Below, piece after piece: positions 25,350 to 34,758 of a stretch of DNA of 64,000 nucleotides (within the stretch, counting starts at the first letter, position 1; every line of letters begins with the position of its first letter). The notes under the pieces were generated by a model, which ran no database searches, was not told the origin of the DNA, and was given only the letters and a program-made list of their open reading frames with translations. The position numbers and the translations under genes were made by a program. This DNA is from an uncultured Actinomyces sp. (GTDB lineage: Bacteria > Actinomycetota > Actinomycetes > Actinomycetales > Actinomycetaceae): assembly GCA_938014245.1 (NCBI GenBank), contig CALLSD010000048.1:1-64000 (forward strand). The letters are read 5' to 3'.

Positions 25350-26448
25350 AGATATTTTGCGGATTTCGATTGAACCTGGCGACAATGGCTACGAGCGACT
25401 GATCGCTTTAGGTGTCCCGCACGAGCGTGCGAAAGACTGGGCATGCCTTGGGCCCAAAATGCATGCGACCTTGTGGATCAATGGCCCTGTGGGAGTGTGG
25501 GAAGTACACCGTGAGCTGTCAGCTCACTTGCGCATCGCTGGATGGACACTTCTATGCAGCGGAAAAGACGCAAGCGACGACGAACAGCTTGTCCGCCTGT
25601 GTGAGATCGTGGCGGAGCTTAGCGATGACATGCGTTCACGGGGCTTTCCTCTGATTAAAGCCGATTCATGGGCTGATGAAGGGGTTTTTGTAGATGTCCT
25701 TCGCTCGAGCGGTTTTGAGCAGGTAACGATCAACGGGAACCCGCATCCCATTGAAAATGATCGAGACTATTCGCATAGCGGTTGGCTTTTCTGGAATCCA
25801 GATTACGAGCCGGAAGCCACGAATTTAATGATCCCCGCATACGAGCACCAAAAAACGGAATTTACCTGCGGTCCCGCAAGCGCACTGATGACGCTCGGTG
25901 AGATTGAAGGCGACCCGCACACCGACTTTGTCAATGAGCTCAACCTCTGGCGTCAAGCGACCTACTCAGGGGGAGTGGGGCACTTCGGCTTGGCCTCGGC
26001 ACTAGCGGACCACGGCGCACAGGTGGAGGTTCTTGTGTCGACCACTCAGCCCATTGTGGGAGTTTCTAAAACCACGATGCTGGGAAAGCGGGCGCGGGTT
26101 GCTCTTCACCACGAGCATATAGCGCGTGCACGTGAGTTGGGAGTCACCTCTCAGGTGAGGGAACTGTCGGTAGAAGACATCACCTCGGCACTGGAATCGG
26201 GCAAGCACATCATTGCCCTAGTCGACCTCGCTCCGCTCAACGGGGAAGATACCCCGCACTGGCTTCTCATTTGGGGACGCGTTGGAGACTTTCTTTTGAT
26301 GCACGATCCTTGGTACGACGAAGAGTTTGGCGAGACCTGGGTGGAAACCTATGTCCAGCCCCTCCATACACGTGACCTATGGGAGGTCGCACAGTGGGCT
26401 GATGACACCCACGAACGCGCTCTCCTTAGCGTCCGTACTTCTCACTGA
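25342..26448 (+). CDS. C39-like peptidase family protein in peptide-uptake operon
   Basis: 368 residues from ATG 25342, which overlaps the ATPase stop (GATGACTGA). Papain-like C39/DUF3335-type signature: TEFTCGPASALMTLGEI (Cys ~172), a late PHWLLIWG (His) and MHDPW (Asp). No signal peptide, so probably cytoplasmic. The first ~150 residues (up to YSHSGWLFWNPDYEPE) form a separate domain I do not recognise. Being the last gene of the uptake operon suggests processing of imported peptides; inferred. Its 3' end overlaps the convergent MFS gene by 23 nt. Confidence 0.75.
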   Translation: MTEDILRISIEPGDNGYERLIALGVPHERAKDWACLGPKMHATLWINGPVGVWEVHRELSAHLRIAGWTLLCSGKDASDDEQLVRLCEIVAELSDDMRSRGFPLIKADSWADEGVFVDVLRSSGFEQVTINGNPHPIENDRDYSHSGWLFWNPDYEPEATNLMIPAYEHQKTEFTCGPASALMTLGEIEGDPHTDFVNELNLWRQATYSGGVGHFGLASALADHGAQVEVLVSTTQPIVGVSKTTMLGKRARVALHHEHIARARELGVTSQVRELSVEDITSALESGKHIIALVDLAPLNGEDTPHWLLIWGRVGDFLLMHDPWYDEEFGETWVETYVQPLHTRDLWEVAQWADDTHERALLSVRTSH

Positions 26449-28027
26449 AATTCTTTTCAAAGGTTTCCAGCGATATGCCTCGTGTTTCGGGAACGATGAA
26501 CACGTAGAAGCACAAGGAAACAACGTTAATAAGGCCAAACACGGCATAGGTCCACGTTGCTCCCAAGTGTGTGATCATGACCGGGAATACCCAGGTGACG
26601 ACGGCGTTCATCAACCAACCGCAGCCGACAGCGAAACCCTGTGCCACGCCTCGGATCTTGGAAGGAAAGATTTCCGAAACCAAAACCCAGTTGACGGTTC
26701 CGGACTGCTTTGCGAAGACGAAAAGCGACACCAAAACAACGACGAGCCACGGCAGATATGTCGGGATCGATTGCGAGATTGTGCCGTCACTTTGAACGTA
26801 GGGAGAGATCCCGAAGCCAAAGACAATCGCCAAAGCAAAAAGAGAAAGCGTCACGCCAGTTTCTTGGTAGATACCGACGTGGCGGCGAGCAAGACGCGAC
26901 ACCAGATAGAGGCCGAAACCTGCTCCTGCGCATGCAACAGCACCTGTAATGACGTTGAGAGTGATGGAGTCTGCTGCGGAGAAACCTGCTGCAGCAAGGA
27001 TCTTGGGCAGGTAATACATCGCGGTATTGATGCCGGTGAGCTGGTCGAAGCAGGCAAGGCCGATGCCGATGACAAGTAAACGCCGAGTCCACTTGACAGA
27101 AAGCGTTCGGCGCAGTGACCAGTGTCCTTGAGTGTGCTGGTCATGCTGAAGTGCCGCGATCTGCTCGATTTCTTCACGCAGATTGTCGCGCCTGGGATCG
27201 CGGATACGCTTGAGTGCGCCGATGGCCTCGTAGTAGCGGTCCTTGGAAGCATACCAGCGCCCAGACTCAGGCATGAGGCGCATTCCCAGCCATAGGCAGA
27301 CGGCCGGTATCGTTGCAAGTACAAGCATCCAACGCCATGCCAAGCCATCACCACTGGTTACGACTGCGGTTGTCACGTGCTGGACTTGATCCCAGGGATA
27401 CCATTGGCCACCGGTCAAAGTGCCTGAAGGGTCCTCGGAAACAAAGACCTGAGGTCCACCGTGAGCGCCAGATAGGATCGCGTTCATCGAGTAGGCAAGG
27501 AGCTGGCCAAAGACGATCATGAACTGGTCAAGGGCAACCAAGGAACCCCGAACGCGAGTTGGGGCAGACTCTGCGAGGTAAACGGGAACGGTTGCCGAGG
27601 CGCCACCGACTGCAAGCCCTAAGATGAAGCGGAAAATGTACAGAATTGCGACATTTGGGGCAAAGGTACACCCCAGCGTTCCGAGAATGAAGATTCCCGC
27701 CAAAAGGAGGATGTTGTGGCGGCGCCCGTAGCGATCGGATAGACGGCCGCCGACGATCGCTCCCAGTGCGGCACCGAGGGCCAGAAACGCCCCGACCAGA
27801 CCTTCTTCGAATTCATTGATGGCTAGGCCTCCGGCGCTGCGAGGCATGTACATGTAGGGCAGTGCGCCGGCGATGACTCCCGTGTCATATCCGAAGAGTA
27901 GGGAACCGAAGGTAGCGACTCCTGCGAGGAAGGCGATGGAGCGCTTTGGCCCCGAAGCTGGAGTGTCTCGAGTCAGATCGTCGAGTTCCTTTTTGCTCAG
28001 CGCAGGAGGCGTTGAAGAATCAGTCAT
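26426..28027 (-). CDS. Sugar porter family MFS transporter
   Basis: 533 residues, 12 membrane helices. Sugar-porter signatures GRLSDRYGRRHN, PVYLAESAPTRVRG, PESGRWYASK and PETRGISLE are all present. Proton-coupled uptake of a sugar or polyol; substrate unknown. A large insert between helices 5 and 6 (GAHGGPQVFVSEDPSGTLTG) is longer than in XylE-like proteins. The ATG at 28027 is preferred as MTDSS; an upstream ATG at 28054 has no ribosome binding site. Confidence 0.9.
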   Translation of the reverse strand: MTDSSTPPALSKKELDDLTRDTPASGPKRSIAFLAGVATFGSLLFGYDTGVIAGALPYMYMPRSAGGLAINEFEEGLVGAFLALGAALGAIVGGRLSDRYGRRHNILLLAGIFILGTLGCTFAPNVAILYIFRFILGLAVGGASATVPVYLAESAPTRVRGSLVALDQFMIVFGQLLAYSMNAILSGAHGGPQVFVSEDPSGTLTGGQWYPWDQVQHVTTAVVTSGDGLAWRWMLVLATIPAVCLWLGMRLMPESGRWYASKDRYYEAIGALKRIRDPRRDNLREEIEQIAALQHDQHTQGHWSLRRTLSVKWTRRLLVIGIGLACFDQLTGINTAMYYLPKILAAAGFSAADSITLNVITGAVACAGAGFGLYLVSRLARRHVGIYQETGVTLSLFALAIVFGFGISPYVQSDGTISQSIPTYLPWLVVVLVSLFVFAKQSGTVNWVLVSEIFPSKIRGVAQGFAVGCGWLMNAVVTWVFPVMITHLGATWTYAVFGLINVVSLCFYVFIVPETRGISLETFEKNFSEKYGR

Positions 28028-28101
28028 GGTCTCTATTGTGCATCCCCTCTTCATTGCTCGTGCACATATTCGGTGAATTCTTCATGTGTTCTATGTATAG
28101 G

Positions 28102-28147
28102 CCGAGGCCGGAGCCGGCATGCGACGCGCACCCAGCCCCGGCCTCGG
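28102..28147 (-). terminator. Hairpin behind Na+/H+ antiporter gene
   Basis: CCGAGGCCGG (28102-28111) and CCGGCCTCGG (28138-28147), perfect 10-bp arms, 26-nt loop with further partial pairing. No strong T-run, so its action as terminator is only likely. Confidence 0.5.
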
Positions 28148-28166
28148 GAATAGGAATTGTGATCAC

Positions 28167-29528
28167 TTAGAGGACCATTGCAGCAACCCATCCGCCAATT
28201 AAGAGCGGAACGTTGTAGTGCAAGAAGGTCGGGATCACCGTGTCCCGCATGTGGTCGTGCTGACCATCGACGTTGAGTCCCGCTGTCGGGCCGAGCGTCG
28301 AATCCGAGGCCGGTGAACCGGCGTCACCCAGCGCTCCAGCGGTGCCGATGATCGCCACCGTCGCCATGGGGGAGAAGCCGAGCGTGAGACACAGAGGGAC
28401 GTAGATTGCAGAGATGATCGGCAGGGTCGAGAAGGACGAGCCGATACCCATGGTGATAACGAGTCCGACCAAGAGCATGATGATTGCCGCAAGGACCTTT
28501 GAACCGTTGAAGAGCGCTGCGGTTCCATCGACCAAAGGCTTAATCTGGCCCGATTCGTTGAGGACCGAGGCGTAGCCCTGGGCGGTGATCATGATCAAGC
28601 CGATGAGGCTCATCATCTTCATGCCGCCACTGAAGACATCGTCGGCCTGCTGCCAGGGGACGACTCGCATGAAGAGCATCATGCACAGACCTACCAAAGA
28701 GCCAACGAGCAGCGGATCGGCCTCGGAATCCATTCGCGTAAGCACGGTCTGAATGACGAAGCACACCACGAGGGCGGCCACCGCGGCCAAGACCTTCTTC
28801 ATGTCAATCGGCTTCTCCTCGGAAGACGTGAAGGAGGAGTCGCGCTGCTCGTAGGTGCGCGGCTTGCGGTATGAGAAGAAAAGCGCGATCGCACAACCAA
28901 TAGCCATTGAAGCCGCGGGAATTGCCATTGCTGCCATGGGGTTGACAGAAGACACATCCATGCCGGCATCATTGATGTTCTTGTAGAGAATGTCGTGCAA
29001 GAAGATTCGCCCGAAGCCGATGGGGAAGAACATGTAGGCGGTGACGATACCGAAGGTAATCGCACAGGCAATCATGCGGCGGTCCATCTTGAGCTCGTTC
29101 ATCACGCCAATGAGCGGCGGAATAAGGAGCGGGATGAAGGCGATGTGAATGGGGATCAGGTTTTGGCTCATCACACCCATGACGAGGACGCCGCCGACAA
29201 TTCCCCATTTGGCGCCGCGAGCAACGCGTGCGGAGCTCGCTGCATCCGCATTGCGCATGCGGTTGACGATTGCACGCGCAAGCAGGGCCGGCAGACCTGA
29301 GTGGGCGACCGCCATTGCGAAAGCGCCGAGCAATGCGTATGAAAGGGCAATCTTTGCGCCACCGGCGAGGCCGGTTTGGAAAGCGACCATCGTGCCAGAG
29401 ATTCCCATTCCGGCGACAAGGCCGGCGACAACAGAGGCCACAAAGAGAGAGATAACGACGTGCACTCGGGCGACGCTGAGCGCCAGCATGACAATGACCG
29501 AGAGGACGACTGCATTCAACAAAAGCAT
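28167..29528 (-). CDS. Na+/H+ antiporter family protein
   Basis: 453 residues with about 11-12 membrane helices. Fits the Na_H_antiporter/NhaC-related family (YuiF-like): MSQNLIPIHIAFIPLLIPPLIG and the C-terminal GALGDAGSPASDSTLGPTAGLNVDGQHDHMRDTVIPTF. Some members may transport amino acids instead, so the ion assignment is by family only. Monocistronic as far as spacing shows. Confidence 0.82.
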   Translation of the reverse strand: MLLLNAVVLSVIVMLALSVARVHVVISLFVASVVAGLVAGMGISGTMVAFQTGLAGGAKIALSYALLGAFAMAVAHSGLPALLARAIVNRMRNADAASSARVARGAKWGIVGGVLVMGVMSQNLIPIHIAFIPLLIPPLIGVMNELKMDRRMIACAITFGIVTAYMFFPIGFGRIFLHDILYKNINDAGMDVSSVNPMAAMAIPAASMAIGCAIALFFSYRKPRTYEQRDSSFTSSEEKPIDMKKVLAAVAALVVCFVIQTVLTRMDSEADPLLVGSLVGLCMMLFMRVVPWQQADDVFSGGMKMMSLIGLIMITAQGYASVLNESGQIKPLVDGTAALFNGSKVLAAIIMLLVGLVITMGIGSSFSTLPIISAIYVPLCLTLGFSPMATVAIIGTAGALGDAGSPASDSTLGPTAGLNVDGQHDHMRDTVIPTFLHYNVPLLIGGWVAAMVL

Positions 29529-29690
29529 GTGTATTCCAAGAGGTTGCGTGTGTGTTTAAAACTGACGTGGATAAGGAGCAAAAGCTTCAGTCGGGTGCGA
29601 AGTGAGATGGAATGCGTGAGCTTGAGTGAAAAAGCTCCGATGAATCTTCGCGGGCGCGGGGGATTATCCTGACGGCGTCTCGTGACGACG

Positions 29691-30497
29691 TCAGCCAAGA
29701 TGATGGTCGCGCTCAACAGCAGCGTCGACCGCCGCGACAATCGCGGAAGAAAGCCCTGCATCTTGGGCGGCGAGGAGACCAGCGATGGTGGTTCCTCCCG
29801 GGGAAGAGACCCGGTCAATAAGGTTTGCGGGTACTTGCCCATTGTCGAGGCCATTGAGCATGAGTTGCGCGCTTCCCAAGAATGCTTGGGCGACGATGCG
29901 CGTCGAATCGGCCTTCGTGAGGCCGTGGTTTACGCCGGCCTCGGCCATCGCATCGATCATGCGGAAGATCCATGCCGGGGAGGAGGAAGCGATCGCTGTA
30001 AAGACAGGGAAGTACTTCTCATCCAGCACGATCGTTTCGCCGACCGAATCGAGGAGTTTGCGTGCCGCAGCGAGCTGTTCATCCGTTGTCCCCATGGGGC
30101 AAAGGGCACTCATCGACTCGCCGATCTGCGCATTGACATTGGGCATGACACGGACCAGCGGAACCGCGGCCCCGAAATCAGTGTAGATCTGGTCGCTTGA
30201 GCGACCTGCAGCAATCGAGACGACGCAGAGGTCCTTGGCAGAGAGAACAATCTCGCGGATCTCGCGAATGACCTCTGACTGGACATTCGGTTTCACTGCA
30301 AGGACCAAGAGGTCGCTCTGCTCAGTGACCTGGCGGTTTGACGCGAGTGCAACGCCTCCCAGCTCATCTGCCAAGTCCTCGGCGGCCTGGTGGTTCCGAT
30401 CAGCGAACATCAGATCCGCGCCGCTGAAGCCAGCGGCCACGGCACCGCGTGCAATAGCTGAAGCCATTGCACCTGTTCCGATGAAGCCGATACGCAT
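29691..30497 (-). CDS. proC: Pyrroline-5-carboxylate reductase
   Basis: 268 residues. Rossmann motif GFIGTGAMASAIARG at the N-terminus, AVKPN, RVMPNVNA, and the proC signature region around SSPAWIFRMIDAMAEAGVNHGL with a C-terminal SPGGTTIAGL. Last step of proline synthesis, NAD(P)H-dependent. AAGGA precedes the ATG at 30497 by 6 nt. Divergent from the comEA operon. Confidence 0.95.
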   Translation of the reverse strand: MRIGFIGTGAMASAIARGAVAAGFSGADLMFADRNHQAAEDLADELGGVALASNRQVTEQSDLLVLAVKPNVQSEVIREIREIVLSAKDLCVVSIAAGRSSDQIYTDFGAAVPLVRVMPNVNAQIGESMSALCPMGTTDEQLAAARKLLDSVGETIVLDEKYFPVFTAIASSSPAWIFRMIDAMAEAGVNHGLTKADSTRIVAQAFLGSAQLMLNGLDNGQVPANLIDRVSSPGGTTIAGLLAAQDAGLSSAIVAAVDAAVERDHHLG

Positions 30498-30592
30498 GAC
30501 AGTCCTTGAACGAGAAGGTGTGTATGTTGGTGTTATTTTAACCACACTTTACGTGTTGATGGCAACAAGGTCTCATTCTGCGTCCGGCAAAG

Positions 30593-30629
30593 TTATCCAC
30601 AGAAACAGAGTGCAGACGATTCATCCACA
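30593..30629. promoter_or_regulatory. DnaA-box-like pair upstream of comEA-comEC-holA
   Basis: TTATCCACA (30593-30601) is an exact consensus DnaA box, and TTCATCCACA (30620-30629) a near match 18 nt further. They sit between proC and comEA. Two 9-mers can occur by chance, but their spacing next to a replication gene operon makes them worth noting. Confidence 0.4.
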
Positions 30630-30681
30630 GATTGACGCATCGGGGGAGCGCTCAGGGGAGAGAAGCGAGCACACTGCATGG

Positions 30682-31419
30682 ATGAACACTGACACGCAGA
30701 TGCGCCGAAGACGTCACCTTCAACAGATAGTGCTCTCCAAGGAAACGCATGGCCTAGATGAGGAAGAATGCGACAAACCAACGTCGCCTTCTTCTTTGCG
30801 CTGGAAACTGCAGTGGAAAACAGCTGCGGTCGTGCTTGCGGTTTGTGGAGTCTTCGCTGTGCTTGGGTTTGTATTGGCTTCGTGGAAATCAGGAAGCGTG
30901 CCTCATCCTCCTTCCATCGACGAGGCCGTGGCAGAGGAATCCGCCTCAGCTCATCCTGCACCATCGTCGTCCGCCAGCGTTCTATCGCATAGCAACGGTC
31001 CCCAGATCGTTCTCCACGTGACGGGGGAAGTCCGCCGACCCGGAGTGATACGCCTCGTCAAGGGAACGCGAGTCATGGATGCAATCGAAGAAGCTGGCGG
31101 CTTCACCGAAGACGCCGATACGCAGAGCATCAACCTTGCACGAGTCCTTGTCGATGGCGAGCAGCTCAAAGTGCGTTCACTCAAACAGGCGCACTCTTCT
31201 CAGACAGAAGGAAACGGAGAGGAGCCTCGAACGTGCGTAGATGTCGCCAGCGCCGATGCTGTTGGACTACAGAATCTCGACGGTGTCGGGCCCTCCCTTG
31301 CCAATCGAATCATTGCCTATCGCCAATCTCATCCCATTAGCGGTGTCGATGATCTTGATGCTGTACCGGGGATCGGACCATCGATACTTGAAAAGATTCG
31401 TCAAGGGGCGTGTCAATGA
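30682..31419 (+). CDS. comEA: ComEA DNA-uptake protein
   Basis: 245 residues: cytoplasmic head, one membrane helix (AAVVLAVCGVFAVLGFVLAS, ~50-69), an SLBB domain (IVLHVTGEVRRPGVIRLVKG) and a C-terminal helix-hairpin-helix pair (LQNLDGVGPSLANRIIAYR, LDAVPGIGPSILEKI) that binds double-stranded DNA outside the membrane. The start is uncertain: ATG 30682 has no close ribosome binding site; ATG 30700 or GTG 30610 are alternatives. Overlaps comEC by 4 nt. Confidence 0.88.
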   Translation: MNTDTQMRRRRHLQQIVLSKETHGLDEEECDKPTSPSSLRWKLQWKTAAVVLAVCGVFAVLGFVLASWKSGSVPHPPSIDEAVAEESASAHPAPSSSASVLSHSNGPQIVLHVTGEVRRPGVIRLVKGTRVMDAIEEAGGFTEDADTQSINLARVLVDGEQLKVRSLKQAHSSQTEGNGEEPRTCVDVASADAVGLQNLDGVGPSLANRIIAYRQSHPISGVDDLDAVPGIGPSILEKIRQGACQ

Positions 31420-32969
31420 GACGAAGATCGGTAGATATTCGCTTGCTTCCCATCGCTCTCGCAGTGTGGTCGTCAACCTATGCATTCCTCAACGGTCGCT
31501 ATGTCCTTGGCTGGAGCAGCGTAGTGGGGACGATCCTCTTCACTGCCTACAGCGGATTGGGGTTGCCTGGACGCGCATGGCTGCTGCGGTGGAGCGAATG
31601 CGCTGCCACGATGAGCGTCATTGTGTGTCTAGGGGCAGCGTGTTTTTGGCTCGCAACAACTCGGGCCGCTGCTTGGGAAGAGGAAAGTACGCGGATCAGT
31701 GCGCATGGGCTGAATCTGCAGGGTTTTCACGCACGGCTCGTGAGTGAAGTGAAAGAAAGCCTTCCTCCAGATGAAGGACACACAACGAAGAAGAAGCAAC
31801 GCGCTCGTTATTTCGCGAGGGCGCAGTACGTCATGGGGCACCAGACCATGACATTCCTGTTGTCCAGTGAGACAGTGCGATTTACTCACCTTCGACGCGG
31901 GGATGTTATCGCGCTCGATGGGAAGCTCGATCTCACATGGTCCCATAGCATTCCAAACGTCGGGTCTATTCGCGTCAAGAAATGGGAACTCCTGCCATCA
32001 ACGGATCGATGGTCACAATTCTCACGAGCATTTCGTGGCAATCTCGAGCAAGTAGTCTCTTCTCTTCCGCAGCATGCGCGCGCTTTAATTCCGGGCATGT
32101 CACTTGGAGACGATCATCAAGCCAGTGCCCAAATGCGCAATGACATGAAGACAGTGTCTTTCGCTCATCTCACAGCTGTCTCTGGCGCGCATATGTCGAT
32201 CTTGTTAATGACCATTGGTCTTTTAACGCCGCGAAAGAAAACATGGAAATTGGTCGTACAACTGGCGGTTCTTCTTCTCTTCGTCGCGTTGGTCGGTCCC
32301 CAAGCCTCGGTTCTACGCTCTTTCGGGGTCAGCATCATTGCCTTTGGGGGAATGTGGCTGAACCGTGAAGGAGGGATATATTCATCGCTGAGTACCGTCG
32401 TGATAGCGGCCTGTCTGCTTTCTCCCTTCGATGCGTGTTCACTTGGTTTCTGTCTCTCTGTCCTTGCCACGTGGGGAGTGAGCGTTCCCGCCCGATGGAT
32501 TTCGCATGTAGGAGAAAAAGCTGGGGTAGCTGCCGAAAACGCATGGATCCCTCGAATGAGTGCATTGCTGGCGATCCCACTTGGAGCGCAAATTGCCACG
32601 CTCCCCGTCATGATCTCCATGAATTCATGGATTGGATTGTGGTCGATCCCAGCGCAAATTCTGATCTCTCCATTTGTCACTCCGGTCACCATCGCATCTT
32701 TCGCTGCCGCTCTTAGCGCGCAGCTATACGCCCCTATTGGTTTCGTCTGTGCGTGGATTGCCTCGTGGGGAACTGCATGGATCGCAGGTGTCGCGAGACT
32801 CTTTTCTTCCCTCCCTGGAGCTCGAGTCTCGCTTGGAAACACCGCCGGAATCTTTGCTGTGGGCGCGGGAATTAGCATTGCTCTCATCGCTGCTGATTGC
32901 CTCCGGCGCTTCACGACGTCGAGTCCCCTTGAACGTGTCACACTAGGAGGGAAAAGCTTGCATATATGA
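31416..32969 (+). CDS. comEC: ComEC DNA channel protein, lacking the metallo-beta-lactamase domain
   Basis: 517 residues. N-terminal helices and DUF4131/OB-like part, then the competence domain with HARALIPGMSLGDD and HLTAVSGAHMSILLM, typical of ComEC/Rec2, and further helices. It ends soon after with LHI; the C-terminal metallo-beta-lactamase-like domain of the ~750-residue ComEC is absent, and no separate gene for it follows. The channel should move single-stranded DNA into the cell. Confidence 0.88.
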   Translation: MRRRSVDIRLLPIALAVWSSTYAFLNGRYVLGWSSVVGTILFTAYSGLGLPGRAWLLRWSECAATMSVIVCLGAACFWLATTRAAAWEEESTRISAHGLNLQGFHARLVSEVKESLPPDEGHTTKKKQRARYFARAQYVMGHQTMTFLLSSETVRFTHLRRGDVIALDGKLDLTWSHSIPNVGSIRVKKWELLPSTDRWSQFSRAFRGNLEQVVSSLPQHARALIPGMSLGDDHQASAQMRNDMKTVSFAHLTAVSGAHMSILLMTIGLLTPRKKTWKLVVQLAVLLLFVALVGPQASVLRSFGVSIIAFGGMWLNREGGIYSSLSTVVIAACLLSPFDACSLGFCLSVLATWGVSVPARWISHVGEKAGVAAENAWIPRMSALLAIPLGAQIATLPVMISMNSWIGLWSIPAQILISPFVTPVTIASFAAALSAQLYAPIGFVCAWIASWGTAWIAGVARLFSSLPGARVSLGNTAGIFAVGAGISIALIAADCLRRFTTSSPLERVTLGGKSLHI

Positions 32970-33004
32970 ATGGGCGAGTACGACACGGAAGGGGAGAGCG
33001 GCCT

Positions 33005-33976
33005 ATGGCAGCGAAGACTCAGGCAGCACCGGTTCCCCCTCGCCTTGCTCCCGTTGTCTTAATCAAAGGCAGCGAAAGCTTACTTGCAGATCGAGCGCTG
33101 AGCGAGCTGCGACGCCTCGCGCACGAAGTCGATCCCAGCCTTGAGCGGACAGATCTTCCTGCGGGAAGCTACCAAGCAGGCCAACTGGACGTTCTCACCT
33201 CACCTTCTCTTTTCGGTGAAAGTCGGATGATCATCATCTCTGACCTGGAGAACATGACAGATGCCCTTGCCACCGACCTGCAGGCATACCTGAGCCAACC
33301 CGCTGCCGATGTATGGATCTTCCTGCGTCACCCGGGCGGCAACGCCAGAGGAAAGAAACTCCTCGACGCGATTGCAAAAGCCGGATTCCCGGTGATTCCG
33401 GCAGAACCGCTGAAAAATGATCGCGATAAATTGGACTTTGTTCGCTCTGATGTACGCAACGCACACCGAAAAATTGAAACAGAAGCCGCGCAAGCCCTGG
33501 TCGATGCGCTAGGAAACGACCTCAGTGCACTCGCGGCAGCTGTTGCGCAATTACTCAGTGACGTCCAGGGGACCATCACTCATGAGGCGGTTCGCCGCTA
33601 CTACTCCGGGCGAGTCGAGGCAACGAGCTTCGAAGTTGCCGATGCAATCGTGGGCGGGCGCAGTGCACAGGCACTGACTTTGGTCAGGCACGCATATGCG
33701 ACGGGAAGCGCTCCCGCTCAACTGGTTGCGGCAATCGCAATGAAATTCCGGGCGATGGCGAAAGTTTCCTCGCCCGCGGGACGGAAGAACCTCGGGATGT
33801 CTCCGTGGCAAGCCGAGCATGCACGCAGGGAACTGCGCTCGTGGCCTGACCCTGCCTTGGCCTCGGCAATCACTGCAATTGCTCAAGCTGACGAAGACAC
33901 AAAAGGGGCGTCGAAGGATCCTGAAGGAGCAGTGGAGAAGCTCGTCATGACATTGTGCCGCCTCCACCACGGCTGA
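33005..33976 (+). CDS. holA: DNA polymerase III delta subunit
   Basis: 323 residues; N-terminal PVVLIKGSESLLADRALSELRR and C-terminal region ...YATGSAPAQLVAAIAMKFRAM fit HolA, the clamp-loader wrench that opens the beta ring. ATG 33005 preceded by AGGGGAGAG. It commonly follows comEA/comEC in actinobacteria and Firmicutes; same order here. Confidence 0.9.
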   Translation: MAAKTQAAPVPPRLAPVVLIKGSESLLADRALSELRRLAHEVDPSLERTDLPAGSYQAGQLDVLTSPSLFGESRMIIISDLENMTDALATDLQAYLSQPAADVWIFLRHPGGNARGKKLLDAIAKAGFPVIPAEPLKNDRDKLDFVRSDVRNAHRKIETEAAQALVDALGNDLSALAAAVAQLLSDVQGTITHEAVRRYYSGRVEATSFEVADAIVGGRSAQALTLVRHAYATGSAPAQLVAAIAMKFRAMAKVSSPAGRKNLGMSPWQAEHARRELRSWPDPALASAITAIAQADEDTKGASKDPEGAVEKLVMTLCRLHHG

Positions 33977-33980
33977 AAAA

Positions 33981-34562
33981 CTAGCTCCCCGCCTCTTCAC
34001 TGCGCAGACGAGGAACGCAGGTCTTTTCGGGATGAATCCCAATAATTCCCGCATAAAACGCGCGGATAGCATCCATATCCTTGCTCTGATTTCCGCTGAG
34101 CTCGATAGGGGCTCCCCAGCCATAGCGGCGTTGCCCGCCATCGATGAATCCGGGGACCACAGGCAAATTCGCACCCTGAGCGATGCGATAAAAACCAGAC
34201 TTCCAATAGGGGCGAATAGAACGCGTGCCCTTGGGAGCAATGACAAGGACAAAAGTTTCACTCGACTGGGCTAAAGCGATGACTCTCTCCACCAAGTGGC
34301 CGGGATTTTCGCGGTCGACGGGGATCCCGCCAATTGCCTGAACAAAACGGCCAATCACGGGCACGTCGGTGAGGTTCTTTTTTACCAAGAAATAGAAGGG
34401 ACGTTGCAGTGCCCACATGGCAACAACCATGTAGAAGCCATCCCAATTCGAAGTGTGGGGTGCTCCCAAAACGACACAGCGCTCGGGAAGAGGATGTCCG
34501 GGCGTAAAAGTCCAGCGCGATACTCGCATGACCAAATGAGCCAATGCCTTACGCAATCCCAT
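33981..34562 (-). CDS. 1-acyl-glycerol-3-phosphate acyltransferase family protein
   Basis: 193 residues. Contains the PlsC-like blocks GAPHTSNWDGFYMV (H-x4-D with N-W spacing), FVQAIGGIPVDRENPG and VLVIAPKGTRS(I)RPYWKSGFYRIA, the short-form acyltransferase known from many bacteria. Acts at the membrane in phospholipid or related acylation. AGAGGA precedes the ATG at 34562; the long upstream open frame is not coding. Confidence 0.85.
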   Translation of the reverse strand: MGLRKALAHLVMRVSRWTFTPGHPLPERCVVLGAPHTSNWDGFYMVVAMWALQRPFYFLVKKNLTDVPVIGRFVQAIGGIPVDRENPGHLVERVIALAQSSETFVLVIAPKGTRSIRPYWKSGFYRIAQGANLPVVPGFIDGGQRRYGWGAPIELSGNQSKDMDAIRAFYAGIIGIHPEKTCVPRLRSEEAGS

Positions 34563-34758
34563 GTTGTTCCTCTCCCGGGTTGAGCCGTCACACAGTGTAC
34601 GTGGAATCCTGGCCGCAGCGCTCTTCATTGTGGGATTGACCCGGAAATATCCCTGATTGAACCCTGAAATTGGGGACTTCGAGTTGAGCTGTCGGAGCAC
34701 TGTTCTAAGATCGGATTCGGGAGGAGCAGGGCGTTCCTCTGCCTGCGAAGGAGTTCCA

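Noticed and set aside
30235..30681. Upstream extension of the comEA frame into proC
   Set aside because: Runs antisense through the 5' end of proC and the divergent promoter region; comEA begins near 30682.
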